Below the pieces are notes generated by a model. That model did not search any database, had not been told where the DNA came from, and was given only the letters and a program-made list of their open reading frames with translations. A DNA stretch of 64,000 bases from Ascidia mentula. Its lineage: Eukaryota; Chordata; Ascidiacea; Phlebobranchia; Ascidiidae. The stretch spans positions 10,173,001-10,237,000 of the forward strand of contig OX387205.1 of assembly GCA_947561715.1 (NCBI GenBank), read 5' to 3'. Shown piece by piece: positions 1-11,115 of the stretch. A program made the translations under genes and the position numbers. Each line of letters starts with the position of its first letter. The first letter of the stretch is position 1.

Positions 1-484
1 TAAAATGATTGTTTTTCCGCATTGGAACCAGGATGGCTTGCTCCTACCATGCCACCAGGCTCTGATTGGTTTACATGGTAAACACTTTTTAGCCATCCTT
101 AGGTGTTAACCAAAATCTTTGTCACCTTTTTAAAATTATTTCTGTAATTCTAAGAATAAAAAAACACTGACATGTTTTATTCATTTGAAACATTTCGGCA
201 AAAGCTTGTGTTATGGTCAGTTGAAAATGACGCGGTTGGTGTAGCTTCAGGATTATATGGAGTTGACCTGACTGACGTCACAAACCATAGATATGGCAAC
301 AGTGTGGACCAGTTTCTTTATTCTCAGAATTATAAGTAGATCCGTAAACAGTGTTCCTGAATATTTTTCCGTTAATTTGTTGATTACCATCAATTGTTAT
401 ACTAAGAAAAAATATTGTGATGCAATAAGCAATTTTTAATGTGACTCCACAGAGTTGTGCCAAAACCCGAGATGTCTCCGCACG
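1..484. other. Upstream spacer before the first gene
   Basis: I see no gene here. A minus-strand open frame at 278-463 looks like a hydrophobic leader but has no ATG. The stretch presumably holds the promoter and 5' leader of the gene starting at 485. Confidence 0.4.
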
Positions 485-2180
485 ATGGCGCTAATGCTTC
501 CTCTTTCTCAGCAAGTTTTGTCCCGCTTAATAGACCTGGTAAGTATGAATCTAGCTTTACGTAAAACAAGCGTTAAACAACATTCAGAGGATTATAAGAC
601 ACAAGTCGCCGCATTTTTGCATTTGTCGTATGCTTGAAGCAGTGCATGGTGGGATTTAAATATTTTAGCATTCGGTTCTCTCACCAACAGCATGCCAAGG
701 TAACCGCGGGAATATAGTGCTCATTGTGAAACTTAGACCAACACATACGGTTGTTAACAACCGGTTCGCGTAGGTCGTTAAAATCCAAAAACCGGTGCGA
801 ACCGGCTGAATCCGACCACTGACCAGAAGACGTGTATTTCGACAGCTGTCAATTCTACACCATACGCCGGAAGTACAGCTTCGCACAACAGATTCATCCA
901 TTAGAGAGTTGTGGCTACAGAGGTCAATCCGACGATACTTAAAGGAAATCGGTATTGATCACGTTCAAGACCTCATATTCTTTTCCAGGAGCTTGTTGTC
1001 AAGGTAACGCAAACATCGATTGCTCCGAACCCACATATTTCAGGCCCAATTTATTTTCAGGTCCTGCCTGTTGGCGACTTTGCAATTCCTGACGTCGTTT
1101 TCCCTCCATCGAGACCAAAGCGTTTTAGAGCAGCTTGACGTCACAAATTTGGGGAAAACCCCCCAAACCGATAACGCAGATTCTCCTGTTGAGTTGGATT
1201 CCTTGAAACTTGCGCTGCTTCCAAGAAACGAGGTTTTTTTTTTCAAAATCCGCAACAATTTCGTAAAAGTACAACTAACAAGCTACTGTTTTTTTAAACC
1301 GTTTAAAAATGTGTCCTAAAAGTTTTACTGTCCTGTTTTTACGATCTAAAAACAAAGAATGTGCACAATTGAGACGTAAATCATTTTCAACCGCTGCAAA
1401 AATTATCTTAAATTTCAGGTTGCGGTAAGGTCGTCATGGATGAGTGACCGCAGTTTTGAGAAGGAAAAGAAAGAGCGGAAGAAGTTAGCCGACGATATCC
1501 GGGAGCTTTCGGAAAAGTTTTCCCACGCTCTTGCGCACGCCAAGTGGTGGCACCGGGATGTTCGAGTTCCCCAACAGGTCAGTTGACAGCATGTTTATTT
1601 ACACCTATACCTCCCACTTGGGCGATGTGAATGGTTTTGATAATCAAATCCTGTTTATTTTGCGCAGAAGATTACAAAATAAATAAACTATAGTAATAGA
1701 ACATTAAAATAGTATTGACGCCGATAAAAGCTTGGGGGTTATCAAGACAGCGCAGAAATCGTTGAATTGTGAAGAATTTTTTTTAAACCTATTTTTTTAA
1801 CTTTAGATTTGTGTTTTACAAATGCCTAAGCGTTATATTGTTAAAACACAGTAATGCTTTCCTCCTTTTTTGTAACGCGAAAGACATTCAACCGTGATTG
1901 TGTATTTTTACAGGCGGACAACAGCCTGGTGTCCCAAAGTAGCGCTGGTGAGGCGAACCCAGTCAAAATCCCGAAGGTCAAAGTTCAGTCGGGTGCAACT
2001 CCGTCATGCAATCGGACGCTTGTGGACGGGGACAAAGGCCCTCCTAGTCTTGTAGAGACCCTAAGTCGGCGCCAGGATGCCCGGCACATCTTGCAACGGC
2101 GGTGTGACGACCTTACCCGTCGGCACGCTGCGTCTGTCAGGTCCACGTATTTGCGTTATGCCGACAAGGCAGTAATTTAG
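485..2180 (+). CDS. Unrecognised five-exon protein, about 269 residues
   Basis: I do not recognise this protein. Five exons join in phase: 485-538, 846-1003, 1061-1232, 1419-1577 and 1914-2180. The start chosen is the ATG at 485 (MALMLPLSQQV), because only that frame meets exon 2 in phase 0. The first half looks helical and leucine-rich (exon 2 carries SIRELWLQRSIRRYLKEIG). Exon 4 is strongly charged (EKEKKERKKLADDIRELSEK) and could form a short coiled coil, and exon 5 ends with a basic helical stretch (RRCDDLTRRHAASVRSTYLR). There is no signal peptide or clear membrane segment. The donor after exon 3 (GTTTTT) is poor and is the weakest join. The gene runs tail-to-tail into PMPCA. A cytoskeletal or centrosomal adaptor would fit the composition, but that is a guess. 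Confidence 0.6.
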
Positions 2181-2529
2181 TCATCTTCAGTTTCTCTGTT
2201 CGATTTGGATCTTTGTACACTGTGTTTTCCACATAGAGACGTTTATTTTGCACGGATAGTGTTTTAGCAACAGCGCCAATGGGTGTTTAAACAGATACTA
2301 TGGAAATTTCCGCCTGTAATTTCTGTGGCAGATCAGTTACATTTGCGTCGATACCGCTTTATGCTTTACCTATAGATTAAGACGTTCATTTTTCAAAAAA
2401 ATTCATGTAACATAATTGGTTTATTCACGTCACGTGACGTTTGCTCTCGCGACGCAAGAGCAAATAAAGAAGTTTTTCGCTAGTTTCCGAAGTTAAACGC
2501 CGAAGACTTTCTTGATATTCTTCACTATT
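2181..2529. other. Tail-to-tail 3' UTRs with crossing poly(A) signals
   Basis: This spacer lies between two converging genes. A plus-strand AATAAA sits at 2463-2468 and suits the upstream gene. A minus-strand AATAAA (TTTATT at 2420-2425 on the plus strand) suits PMPCA, 105 bp beyond its stop. The two transcripts would therefore overlap at their 3' ends by a few tens of bases. Confidence 0.6.
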
Positions 2530-5404
2530 TCAGCTGCGGAAAAGTCGAAATTTTCGCGGTAATTTTCCGTCGGAACTGGCTAAAGCATTCTGCACGTCGT
2601 CCAGACTTGGCATGTTGCGGAGATCTCCCAGTCCAGCCAACGATGCTTTACTGCCGAGCATGTTGCCAGCTATTCGCACGATGTCTTCGTTACTAACGCG
2701 CTCTGCAAACAAAATGTAGGATTCTGTGAGCTACAGACAGATGGCCACTGTTTCGACCTACAAGGACCCATGGGCGTGACTCTCTGTTTAAAAAAATAGC
2801 CTGTTTGTTTGGAATCTTGAAAAGTGTGATTTTAGTCGAAAACAATTTTTGGGCAAGTGTCACCAACAGATAAACGTGCTATCCCTCTTTAGATGTTTAC
2901 ACTGTTTTAGATGTCTTTAAGGCCAGAAATCTTACCAATCATGTCACATAACTCCAGCGGCGATTTTCGTGCGCCTGTGGCAAGAATTTGTCTGCCTACA
3001 TCTTCAAATATAATAGGACGAGCTTCTAGGTTCATCATTAGCATAGACTGAAGCTGCTTTTTGGCACGTTTCAATTCCACCTAAAGTAGATCACATGTTC
3101 AGTTTTCGTCAAAGTTCTGCAGTTGAACAAACATTATAATGGTAGCAAGTTATGATGTTGGAAACTGATGAGGCAATTAGTTTGTTTGTGCTACTGAACC
3201 AAAACCTATATAAGTGACGAGTTAACAGATCAAAAAAAGTCACAAGAAAATCATACAGTTGATAAATTACCTCATGTGTCCCATGAGTTAATCTAACGAA
3301 TTCCTGGGTGATGACGTGAACACAATCTCTAAGCTGGGATGGATGGGAACTTCCCTGTATGCAGAAAAAGCCACCATCCTGGTAACTGTGGTGGTAAGCA
3401 GTGGCAGCATACATCCAATGATGTCTAAAGGCAAAAATCCAAAAATAAACAATACAAAGTGGACTGAAAGACCATGTTTAAGTACATGTTGTGCATTTGT
3501 CATGTATAGTGAATGCTTACCGGTTTAAAACATTAAGATAAAGTCTTGAGAACATTCCTTTTCCTGGTCCTCCAGCAGAAAAAGAACCACCTCCACCCAT
3601 TAGCATGTTAAGGACAGCGTATGGGACAAAGTCATCATGCTGAAACAAATTTTTGCACATGAAAATGTCACAAAAAGTTCAGAAAACCTTTCAGAATTGT
3701 TGCCGGTACAAAACTTGCTTACTTTAACACAAGTACAACAAATGTTGGTTGTAAAAAAACTTCACTTTTTTAAGGCTTTACAAACGTTCATAGTCAACAA
3801 GGGTGTGCGAACCTTTATTGGTTAACAGAGTAAAATGTAAAAGATACAATTTCTCGCCACATACCGTAAAGTCTACTCCTTCCAATCCTACTGAAACATG
3901 GGCAAGTTCAGGCATTGGAACAACGCTCAGGGAAAGATCAAAGCTTTTCTCTACTTTCACTTCACCACCAGTGTACTGTGCCATGGAGTTATCCTGTAGC
4001 ACAGGACCATCCAATGACCATGTTGGGGATTTTGCTGCGGCTGAAAATCAGAAGACAAATTTTTACTCCAGAATTCATCACGTAATGTTTCAAAAACTAA
4101 CCAGAAACATGTTTTTCACACAGTGCTGCTAATTCATTATGATCCACACCAACTCCTGCAACCACCATTCTTTGTGGTTGATAATAGCTTCGCAAAAATT
4201 TCTGTACAACTTCTTTGTTGATTTCCCCCAGAGTATCAGCTGGAGGAAAGCGAGGCAGTCCCACAGTGTTACCCCTAAATGCAGCCTAAAATATTTGAAA
4301 AAAAGAAAAATAGTTTTTTTGTGGTAAAAAAGTCATGCATACAACTTACAATAAATTACCAGATTATATATAGCTTTTACAATTTGTTGCTTGATGATGA
4401 ATTACTTTAAATATGTATATTTCATTGCTAAAATACCTCATGAATAAGCTCAGTCATCATTGGGTCTGGATCAGGCTTTTTGTCAAGCATTTCTAGTTCA
4501 TATTGAAGACTGTTGTGTGCAAGATCAAACTCAGTAGCAGAAAGTGATGGTTGAAATACAACATCCGCTAGCAGTTCAATAAGTTTCTCTAGCTTGTTTC
4601 TGTCAATACTTGCAGCATAGATGGTTGTATCTCTGCAAATTCATGCAACTTTATTCTTTGTTACTGTTAAAATGTTCATGCTTCTTTACATCCTATCGGC
4701 ACATAACAAATTATTGTGTATTATAATTTATACCTTGATGATTGGCAGTCACAAATACCACCAAGGTTTTCAACTGCTTGCATAACATCATCCCTAGTTT
4801 TATACAATGAAGATCCAGAAAAACCCATTCTTTCGATAAAATGACTTGTGCCACTTGGGTATTCAACTTCATGTCTGGATCCAGCATTGACCAGTACTAC
4901 GATAACAAATATACTTTACTATCTATGAAATGGTCACCATTATTACACATAAAAGAAATACAAAACACATAAAAATGCCTCTTATAACAAGCAACATACT
5001 TCCAACAGTACAAAAGGTTCCAAATTTGGGCTGTGAAGTTATGGTAAGCCCATCACTTAGTTTCGTGGTTGTAGTGTGAAAAGTTTCGGCTCCAGCTTGA
5101 TTGTATATGGGTGTAGGAGCATTTTGCAGTGCCTGGGAAAGTGGGGTTGTGAGTTCCTCCGGGGCCTTGTCACTTTGTTGATAAACTTGGCTTGATGTAA
5201 AAATGCCTCTTTTGCCACTGAAAAGGATTAAAAAGGCATATGGCAATAAAATTCACGTACGTGGTGAAAAACATGCCAAAAGAAAGACAAAGTATATGTA
5301 ATATTTAGTTGTAGGCCTACTGTCACATCAGCTAGCAGAAAAACACTTATTTCTCACCTAGTGTATTTGACGAGGCGCAAAAGCGCTTTCAGGCCTTTGG
5401 ACAT
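2530..5404 (-). CDS. PMPCA: Mitochondrial processing peptidase alpha subunit
   Basis: This is the alpha (substrate-recognition) subunit of the matrix peptidase that removes presequences from imported mitochondrial proteins. It is the catalytically inactive partner of PMPCB within the M16 family. Ten minus-strand exons join in phase: 5404-5358, 5217-5000, 4896-4734, 4632-4437, 4285-4102, 4040-3865, 3639-3521, 3424-3271, 3080-2936 and 2702-2530, giving 524 residues against about 525 in human. Exon 1 starts [15 protein letters not shown], a typical basic presequence. Family hallmarks are [37 protein letters not shown] and the glycine-rich loop [19 protein letters not shown] that grips the presequence. 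The C-terminus, [12 protein letters not shown], matches the family end. The gene is divergent from the KYAT gene and shares its promoter region. No truncation or frameshift is visible. Confidence 0.97.
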
Positions 5405-5884
5405 GCTAATTGATCTCAATTTAACGTATTTAGATATTTTTTCACTTGCTTCTGTGTTTCATCATCAAATTCCAGCAGGTTGCGAGAGTCCATGCGTACA
5501 AGCGAGAATCAAAACAAAAACGTACCAGAATTTTACGGATCCGGTGGAGGTTGAGAGAGGGAGCAAAGCAGTATATTACATTTAATTCAAAATACTTTAA
5601 TTTCACTGTAGTTTATTCAACAAAAACAAACATTTACTCTATATAAAAATATAGGTCCAATCTTATGCAACAACTAATAAACAGTATTGGCCTTGACCGC
5701 TCTTCGTCCAGCGTATTCCCCTTTAACCAATAGGATGAGATAATTCGTTCACGCCCCCTCTCAAAATATACATCACGTTGCGGTACCTTCCAGTAGCACT
5801 TTAGCCACTTTTACGCAGTTTAAAGTTTAGAATCTGCCTTCGCCTCACAAACAATGTTTACCTAGTTTATTTGCGGTTGTCGTC
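5405..5884. promoter_or_regulatory. Shared divergent promoter of PMPCA and KYAT
   Basis: Only 480 bp separate the start codons of two genes that point away from each other. The interval must hold both 5' UTRs and both promoters. A CCAAT box (TTTAACCAATAGG, core 5727-5731) lies in it, and I see no clear TATA box. Both proteins begin with probable mitochondrial presequences, so shared control is plausible but inferred. Confidence 0.6.
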
Positions 5885-8800
5885 ATGCTGCATCACGCGC
5901 TTCGATCAACTGGTTCAAGTTTTTTTCCAGCTATTTCCACATTTGGTTGCAGCAATTGCTTTCTTTCCCGCAAACAAGTTAGTGTTTTTGTAGTTTGTGT
6001 TAGCAAAAATACATAATTTTTGCATAAGAAGTTACGATATGCTTGTGTGACTTGCCTGCTTGCTTTGTCTTAGATTGAGCTTTACTCTTTGACTTTTAGA
6101 GGTACAGCCTAAATGTGTTAAATTAGGATAAGTGTACACATTTTGCAGAAACCTATAACAACAAAAAGCAAAATGAGTTCAAGCAAATTTGTACCAGCCA
6201 AAAGATATGAAGGAGTGGACAGAAATGTTTGGTAAATAGTTTTTAAATTACCCATTGTTTGAACAACACTTGTGTCATGTCTGTCACTTCCCATTATTTG
6301 CATTGCCAAATGCAAATTAATGAGTACATATGTTTCACAACCATGTCTAAAGATTTTTTTTTTAAAAGGATTGAATTCACAACCTTGGCAGCGAAACACA
6401 AAGCTGTTAACCTTGGCCAAGGATTTCCTGATTTCAGTCCCGCAAACCATGTGAAGGAAGCTTTGAAGGATGTAGCTGCCATCGATAGTGTTTCAACTTA
6501 TCAGTACACAAGGGGATTTGTGAGTAGAAGTTGGTGGTTGGTGGCAGTGGACTAAACAGTACACATGTTTTCATTTTAGGGACATCCGAAATTGGTGCAA
6601 AATCTGTCCAAACTCTTCAGCCCCCTAATTGGCGTAGAGATAGACCCTCTTACCAATATTTTGGTGACAATTGGAGGTTATGGAGCCCTGTATGCCTCCA
6701 TCAATGCATTTGTGGACAAAGGAGATGAAGTAAGCAGTTAAAGTCTTATGAACTAATGTAGAGACCTATGTGTCTGTTGATATGCGGAATGTTTACAAAC
6801 TGATTAGATTTGCTTTCTGGTATGAGATCTGGATTTATTATTGCTTCATAAAAGTAGAATTTTTTTCCTTTTGAAAGGTTTTTTCACTAAGCATGCAATG
6901 AGTTGCTTTTACTTGACAAGAAGTTAGTTTAGATAAGCCTGTTATGCTTATATTTATAGAAATGCTTATATTTTAAATACTGTAGTAATTCTTAATTATA
7001 TTTCTAAAGGTAATTATTGTGGAGCCATTCTTTGACTGCTATGAACCAATGGTGAAAGTTGCTGGTGGAACACCCAGGTATATTCCTCTCAAACCAGTAA
7101 GTGCTTAATTAGTTGCTGCTCCTCTGGCAGTCATTTTCGCAACATGAAGTATACAAATTTTAAAATTATCACATTCTGTTTTGCTACAATATTATTTCAG
7201 GGAAAAGATGACGATGGCACAAGTGCCAGCTGGACCTTAGACCGAGAAGAACTTGAGAAAATGTTTAACAAAAATACGAAGGCTATTATTATAAACACTC
7301 CAAACAACCCTTTGGGGAAGGTGAACTTCTATCTAATTTTTATGCAAAAACTATGTTTTCATGTTTTTTCTATTTTTTTTAAACGTACATATAATTTTGT
7401 AACCATAGAAACGCTCAACTAGAAAAAGGTCATAATTTCCGTAGCTAAATATTATTAAACAATGTGTTAGGTGTACAGCCGAGAAGAGCTGCAGATGATC
7501 GCAGACATGTGCATCAAATATGACTGCATTTGTATTTCCGACGAAGTTTACGAATGGCTGACTTTCGATGACAAAGAACACGTCAGGATTGGTAATAACT
7601 GTCTTGTAAAAATGCCAACTTACCTCTAACATTTCAAACATTGAAAGCTTCACTTCCTGACATGTGGGAACGAACCTTGACGATTGGAAGCGCCGGAAAA
7701 ACTTTCAGTGTCACTGGATGGAAGGTACTTGGAATTGAGTTTTTGTTCTTGTCCGTGCTTATGACGAATCGAGCGCTTCTGCTTTTCGTTGTGCTTATAG
7801 ACTTTGACTTTGACCTACAGGGTGTTTCTTAACCAGTAGTGTGCCGTAATTTTCGATTGGACTGCAAAGTTAGTTGCAATATATACATAAAGAGCATAGG
7901 CTTGGTTGGGTTGGGAAGCTATAACGAGATGGGTTCTATAACACAGCTATAGCCTCAAACTGTTAAACATGTCTGTTGTTAGCTCGGTTGGACAATCGGT
8001 CCTGCAAGTCTGGTGAAACATCTCCAAACAGTGTGGCAGAATTGCGTGTACACATGCCCCACTCCATTACAGGTGAGTGTTCTGATTTTCTGCTTTGATG
8101 ATGTATTTATGTTCATGGTATTATACAAGCGCAGAACAGAAAGTAGCATGTCCACATAAAATAACAAATCAACCTGTAAATAGCCTTGTGAAACAAACAA
8201 GGATTTATCACAGAAGTTGTGATAATCAATGTGTCGCAATATATGCTGGAGATGAAGATGTGTTTTACATGCAAAAACATGTTGCGCCGTGTTACACGTT
8301 CTCACTGCATCCACATACTGCGTGTGGTAACGTCGGTTATGTTCTTAAAAATAACTTCCTGTCTCGAAAAAACGTGCTGACGAGCAAAATGACCCGTATG
8401 GTATTAACACAATGCTGGCTATTTAATAATTTTCGCATTGCTTTCTGTAGGAAGCGGTGGCTAGGGGCTTTGAAGTCGAAATGGCGCGAATGGGAACGGA
8501 AGAAAGTTATTTCAAAATTTTGCCGAAAGAGTTAAAAGCAAAACGGGACCGCATGGCTCAGGTTTTGCGTGATCTCGGGATGAAACCGGTCATTCCTGAA
8601 GGAGGTTATTTTATGATTGCCGATGCTTCGGGTCTAAGTAAGTTCCACTGGCGTTATGTGCTTATTGCGTTAACGGCGGTAGAATAGGCTCCTTGCTAAA
8701 ATTTTGGGTGTTTGGCCGTTTGTTTTTTGTCCTCAAAACTATTGAGTATATACATACAGTCCATATCTTTAGAAAAAAGTTATAATAAAGATTCACTAAA

Positions 8801-10151
8801 CTCTGTTGCTATATTGAGTTTATGCGTGAATTTACACGTGTGTTTACCTATAGCAACAAAACGTTAGTTTCGAAATATGTTGAAGAGCTTTTTTATGCAA
8901 TACTTTTGGGGTGAAGCAAGTGCTATTTGTTGCGGTTTAAATATTATAACCAGGGATGCCATCGAAGCTAAACCGAAAATACGGTCGACTAAAAAGTAAT
9001 GCAACTTACCTTCAATGATGTCACATTTTACAGATATTTCAATGTAAAAACGCCAAACACATTTTATTGGTAAAAAATACGGAAAAAGAGCTGCACATTT
9101 AACGTGGTTTGAAGTTGAACTAAATAATATTGAAAACAATAACGTGTGTGGCTAAAAGAGCATAACAACACCTAAAACTAAGGAAAATTTTAATTATAAG
9201 AACGGCATGGCAACCATGGGCGTCCGGACTGCAAAACGTAAACTATATTACATAGCTATCTTGGCCGAACATAGGAAAAACAAAAGGCACATGGAAAAAA
9301 AATGTTCTCCTGATTTTAACAAGCATGGTCCACAGAGGTTGATCTCGGTGATGAAGAAGAACCAGTGGATACTTGGGATTACAGATTTGTTAAATGGATG
9401 ACACGCAACAAAAAGGTGGCGACCATTCCGACCAGCGCGTTTTACTCAAAAGAACACAGATACATGGCGGAAAAATACGTACGGTTCTGCTTCTGCAAGG
9501 TAAGTAAAATTTGTGATGCGAAACAGTTTACTTTTTTTAAAAAAAAAGTCTGTTTCTTTGGCACAACGAAACCTAGCTAAGTAGCAGGTGCCACGTCGGT
9601 CAATAAAAGTAGCGTTTAATTGTGCCAGAAGAACAGATTTTTGAAATGTAATATGCCTGACAGCCATAGGCGCCGACTTTAAAATTTTTTCGGGTATGCC
9701 AAATTATATTACGTCATTTTATCACGTCATAAAATGCAAAATATCTTTTTTGGCGCTAGTTAGGATGGGACGTGAGACTATGTTATGGCTTGTAGTTTAC
9801 GAACTTCACGCAACGCAAAGCACTTTTCCAAATAAACGCATATTTATGTGCGGTAAGACAGCATTGTATATAAAACAAAGGGCCTTTTTCAAATGACAAA
9901 GAGAAACTCCAAAACAGCAGCATGATGAACATTGGTCAGATTCTCGGGTATGCGCATACCCGAGATTTTCGTCCATGTATGCGAGGCATACCCGGTATAC
10001 CCGTGTTCGGCGCCTATGCTGACAGCAACACCAACGTAAGGTTACAGTTAAGGTCAGAGAATCTTTTTCTGAATAAAAAATATCTGTGCAGGAGGACGAG
10101 ACCATAAATCAAGCGGAAGAAATATTCAAGGAGTGGATGAAGTCTATGTAG
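5885..10151 (+). CDS. KYAT3: Kynurenine aminotransferase / cysteine-S-conjugate beta-lyase
   Basis: This is a PLP-dependent fold-type I aminotransferase that converts kynurenine to kynurenic acid and can cleave cysteine conjugates. Twelve exons join in phase: 5885-5977, 6149-6231, 6369-6519, 6580-6729, 7010-7096, 7201-7320, 7471-7591, 7648-7724, 7983-8072, 8451-8637, 9336-9499 and 10092-10151, giving 460 residues. Key motifs are [50 protein letters not shown], the PLP-lysine motif [17 protein letters not shown] and, near the end, KYVRFCF with the substrate-carboxylate arginine. It is closer to KYAT3 than KYAT1 ([21 protein letters not shown]). Exon 1 ([15 protein letters not shown]) looks like a mitochondrial presequence, and a Met in exon 2 ([14 protein letters not shown]) could start a cytosolic form. 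Intron 11 contains a MITE. A poly(A) signal lies at 10332-10337. Confidence 0.96.
9657..10026. mobile_element. hAT-type MITE with 8 bp target duplication (intron 11 of KYAT)
   Basis: The element spans 9665-10018 (354 bp). It starts CATAGGCGCCGA and ends with the exact reverse complement TCGGCGCCTATG. It is flanked by a perfect 8 bp direct repeat, CTGACAGC, at 9657-9664 and 10019-10026. Subterminal motifs recur inside: CGGGTATGCC at 9691-9700, the palindrome CGGGTATGCGCATACCCG at 9945-9962, and GGCATACCCGGTATACCCG at 9985-10003. An 8 bp duplication with short inverted ends and repeated subterminal motifs is typical of hAT elements. No transposase frame is present, so it is non-autonomous. The intact duplication suggests a fairly recent insertion. 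Confidence 0.9.
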
Positions 10152-11115
10152 TTTTAACCCCGTGCATTTTGTTTAGTGTAATTCAATGGAAACATTTTGC
10201 CGTGCACGCGTCTCAAGCTATTCAAATATGATTGCAATGCAGTTTATTGTTCATCTTAGACGTTAAATATTGCCATTTCTACGCTGAAACAGAAAAACTA
10301 GTTTGGTATCTTTTGGGAGCTGGGTTCCTTGAATAAAATTGTTCCCTTCTCGCAAAAGATCTTAAATCGCATACATCTTTATTTTCCTCTGAAAAACAAT
10401 GTAATTTACCAGCAATTTTTCATATACTTCCTTTTACACCAAGTTATATTTCTTTCCTCGGAATAGTTTCATGTTATTGTTCATGCTTGATTGGTAGAAG
10501 CGATTATACTTGGTTTTTAATGAACTTGCCACCTTGCATTTGTGAAACATTAAACAACAACCTTCTGGCAATGTACGGTGAATCTACATTCACCTTCTAT
10601 ATTCCTGACTGCGGTGTTAGTTGCTTGCCTATTCACGTGAAAATATTGTGCGCAAAAGTGTTATTCGCTATTTGCAAATGTACATGTATATGAGTCGCTA
10701 TTTAATACCTTTTCATCGAAGTTTTACATAAACCAAAATAGTTAATGGACTAACAATAAAACGAATTGCGGCGCTTTTCGTGTTGAGCAATCAACAAAAT
10801 CCAATAAAAGGTCTGATTTTGAACACAATGCACTTGGTCTTATGTTGAAGAAGGCATGTATCCTTAAATTGACTGCACAAACCATTCGATTACCTGTAAT
10901 TGAAGAAACAATGGCAGCCCATCGATTAGAGTAATTGCTCCACTGTAAATGATGTCCCACCGACTTGTAGTTGGTCGATTCTGCTTGCTGACGTAATCAA
11001 CGAGATAGAAGTGTGCTGGTGGTTTGTGGCATTGGCCGTTTCGTCCAGTGTACTGATAGCTTCTTCGTGGGGAACATCGCCTGTACGGATTGTCGATGAT
11101 TATGTTGGATTAGCA
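10152..11115. other. Spacer between KYAT and the receptor gene
   Basis: This holds the KYAT 3' UTR with AATAAA at 10332-10337, followed by the presumed promoter and 5' leader of the next gene. I see no coding sequence or clear element. Confidence 0.5.
10332..10337 (+). terminator. Poly(A) signal of KYAT
   Basis: A canonical AATAAA lies 181 bp beyond the stop codon and is followed by a T-rich stretch. Confidence 0.5.

Noticed and set aside
278-463. Minus-strand frame resembling a secreted-protein leader
   Set aside because: It begins at TTG, has no upstream in-frame ATG before a stop, and no supporting downstream exon in the window.
8095-8535. 146-codon open frame in KYAT
   Set aside because: It reads through intron 9 and exon 10 in the wrong frame; the correct frame of exon 10 encodes conserved KYAT sequence.
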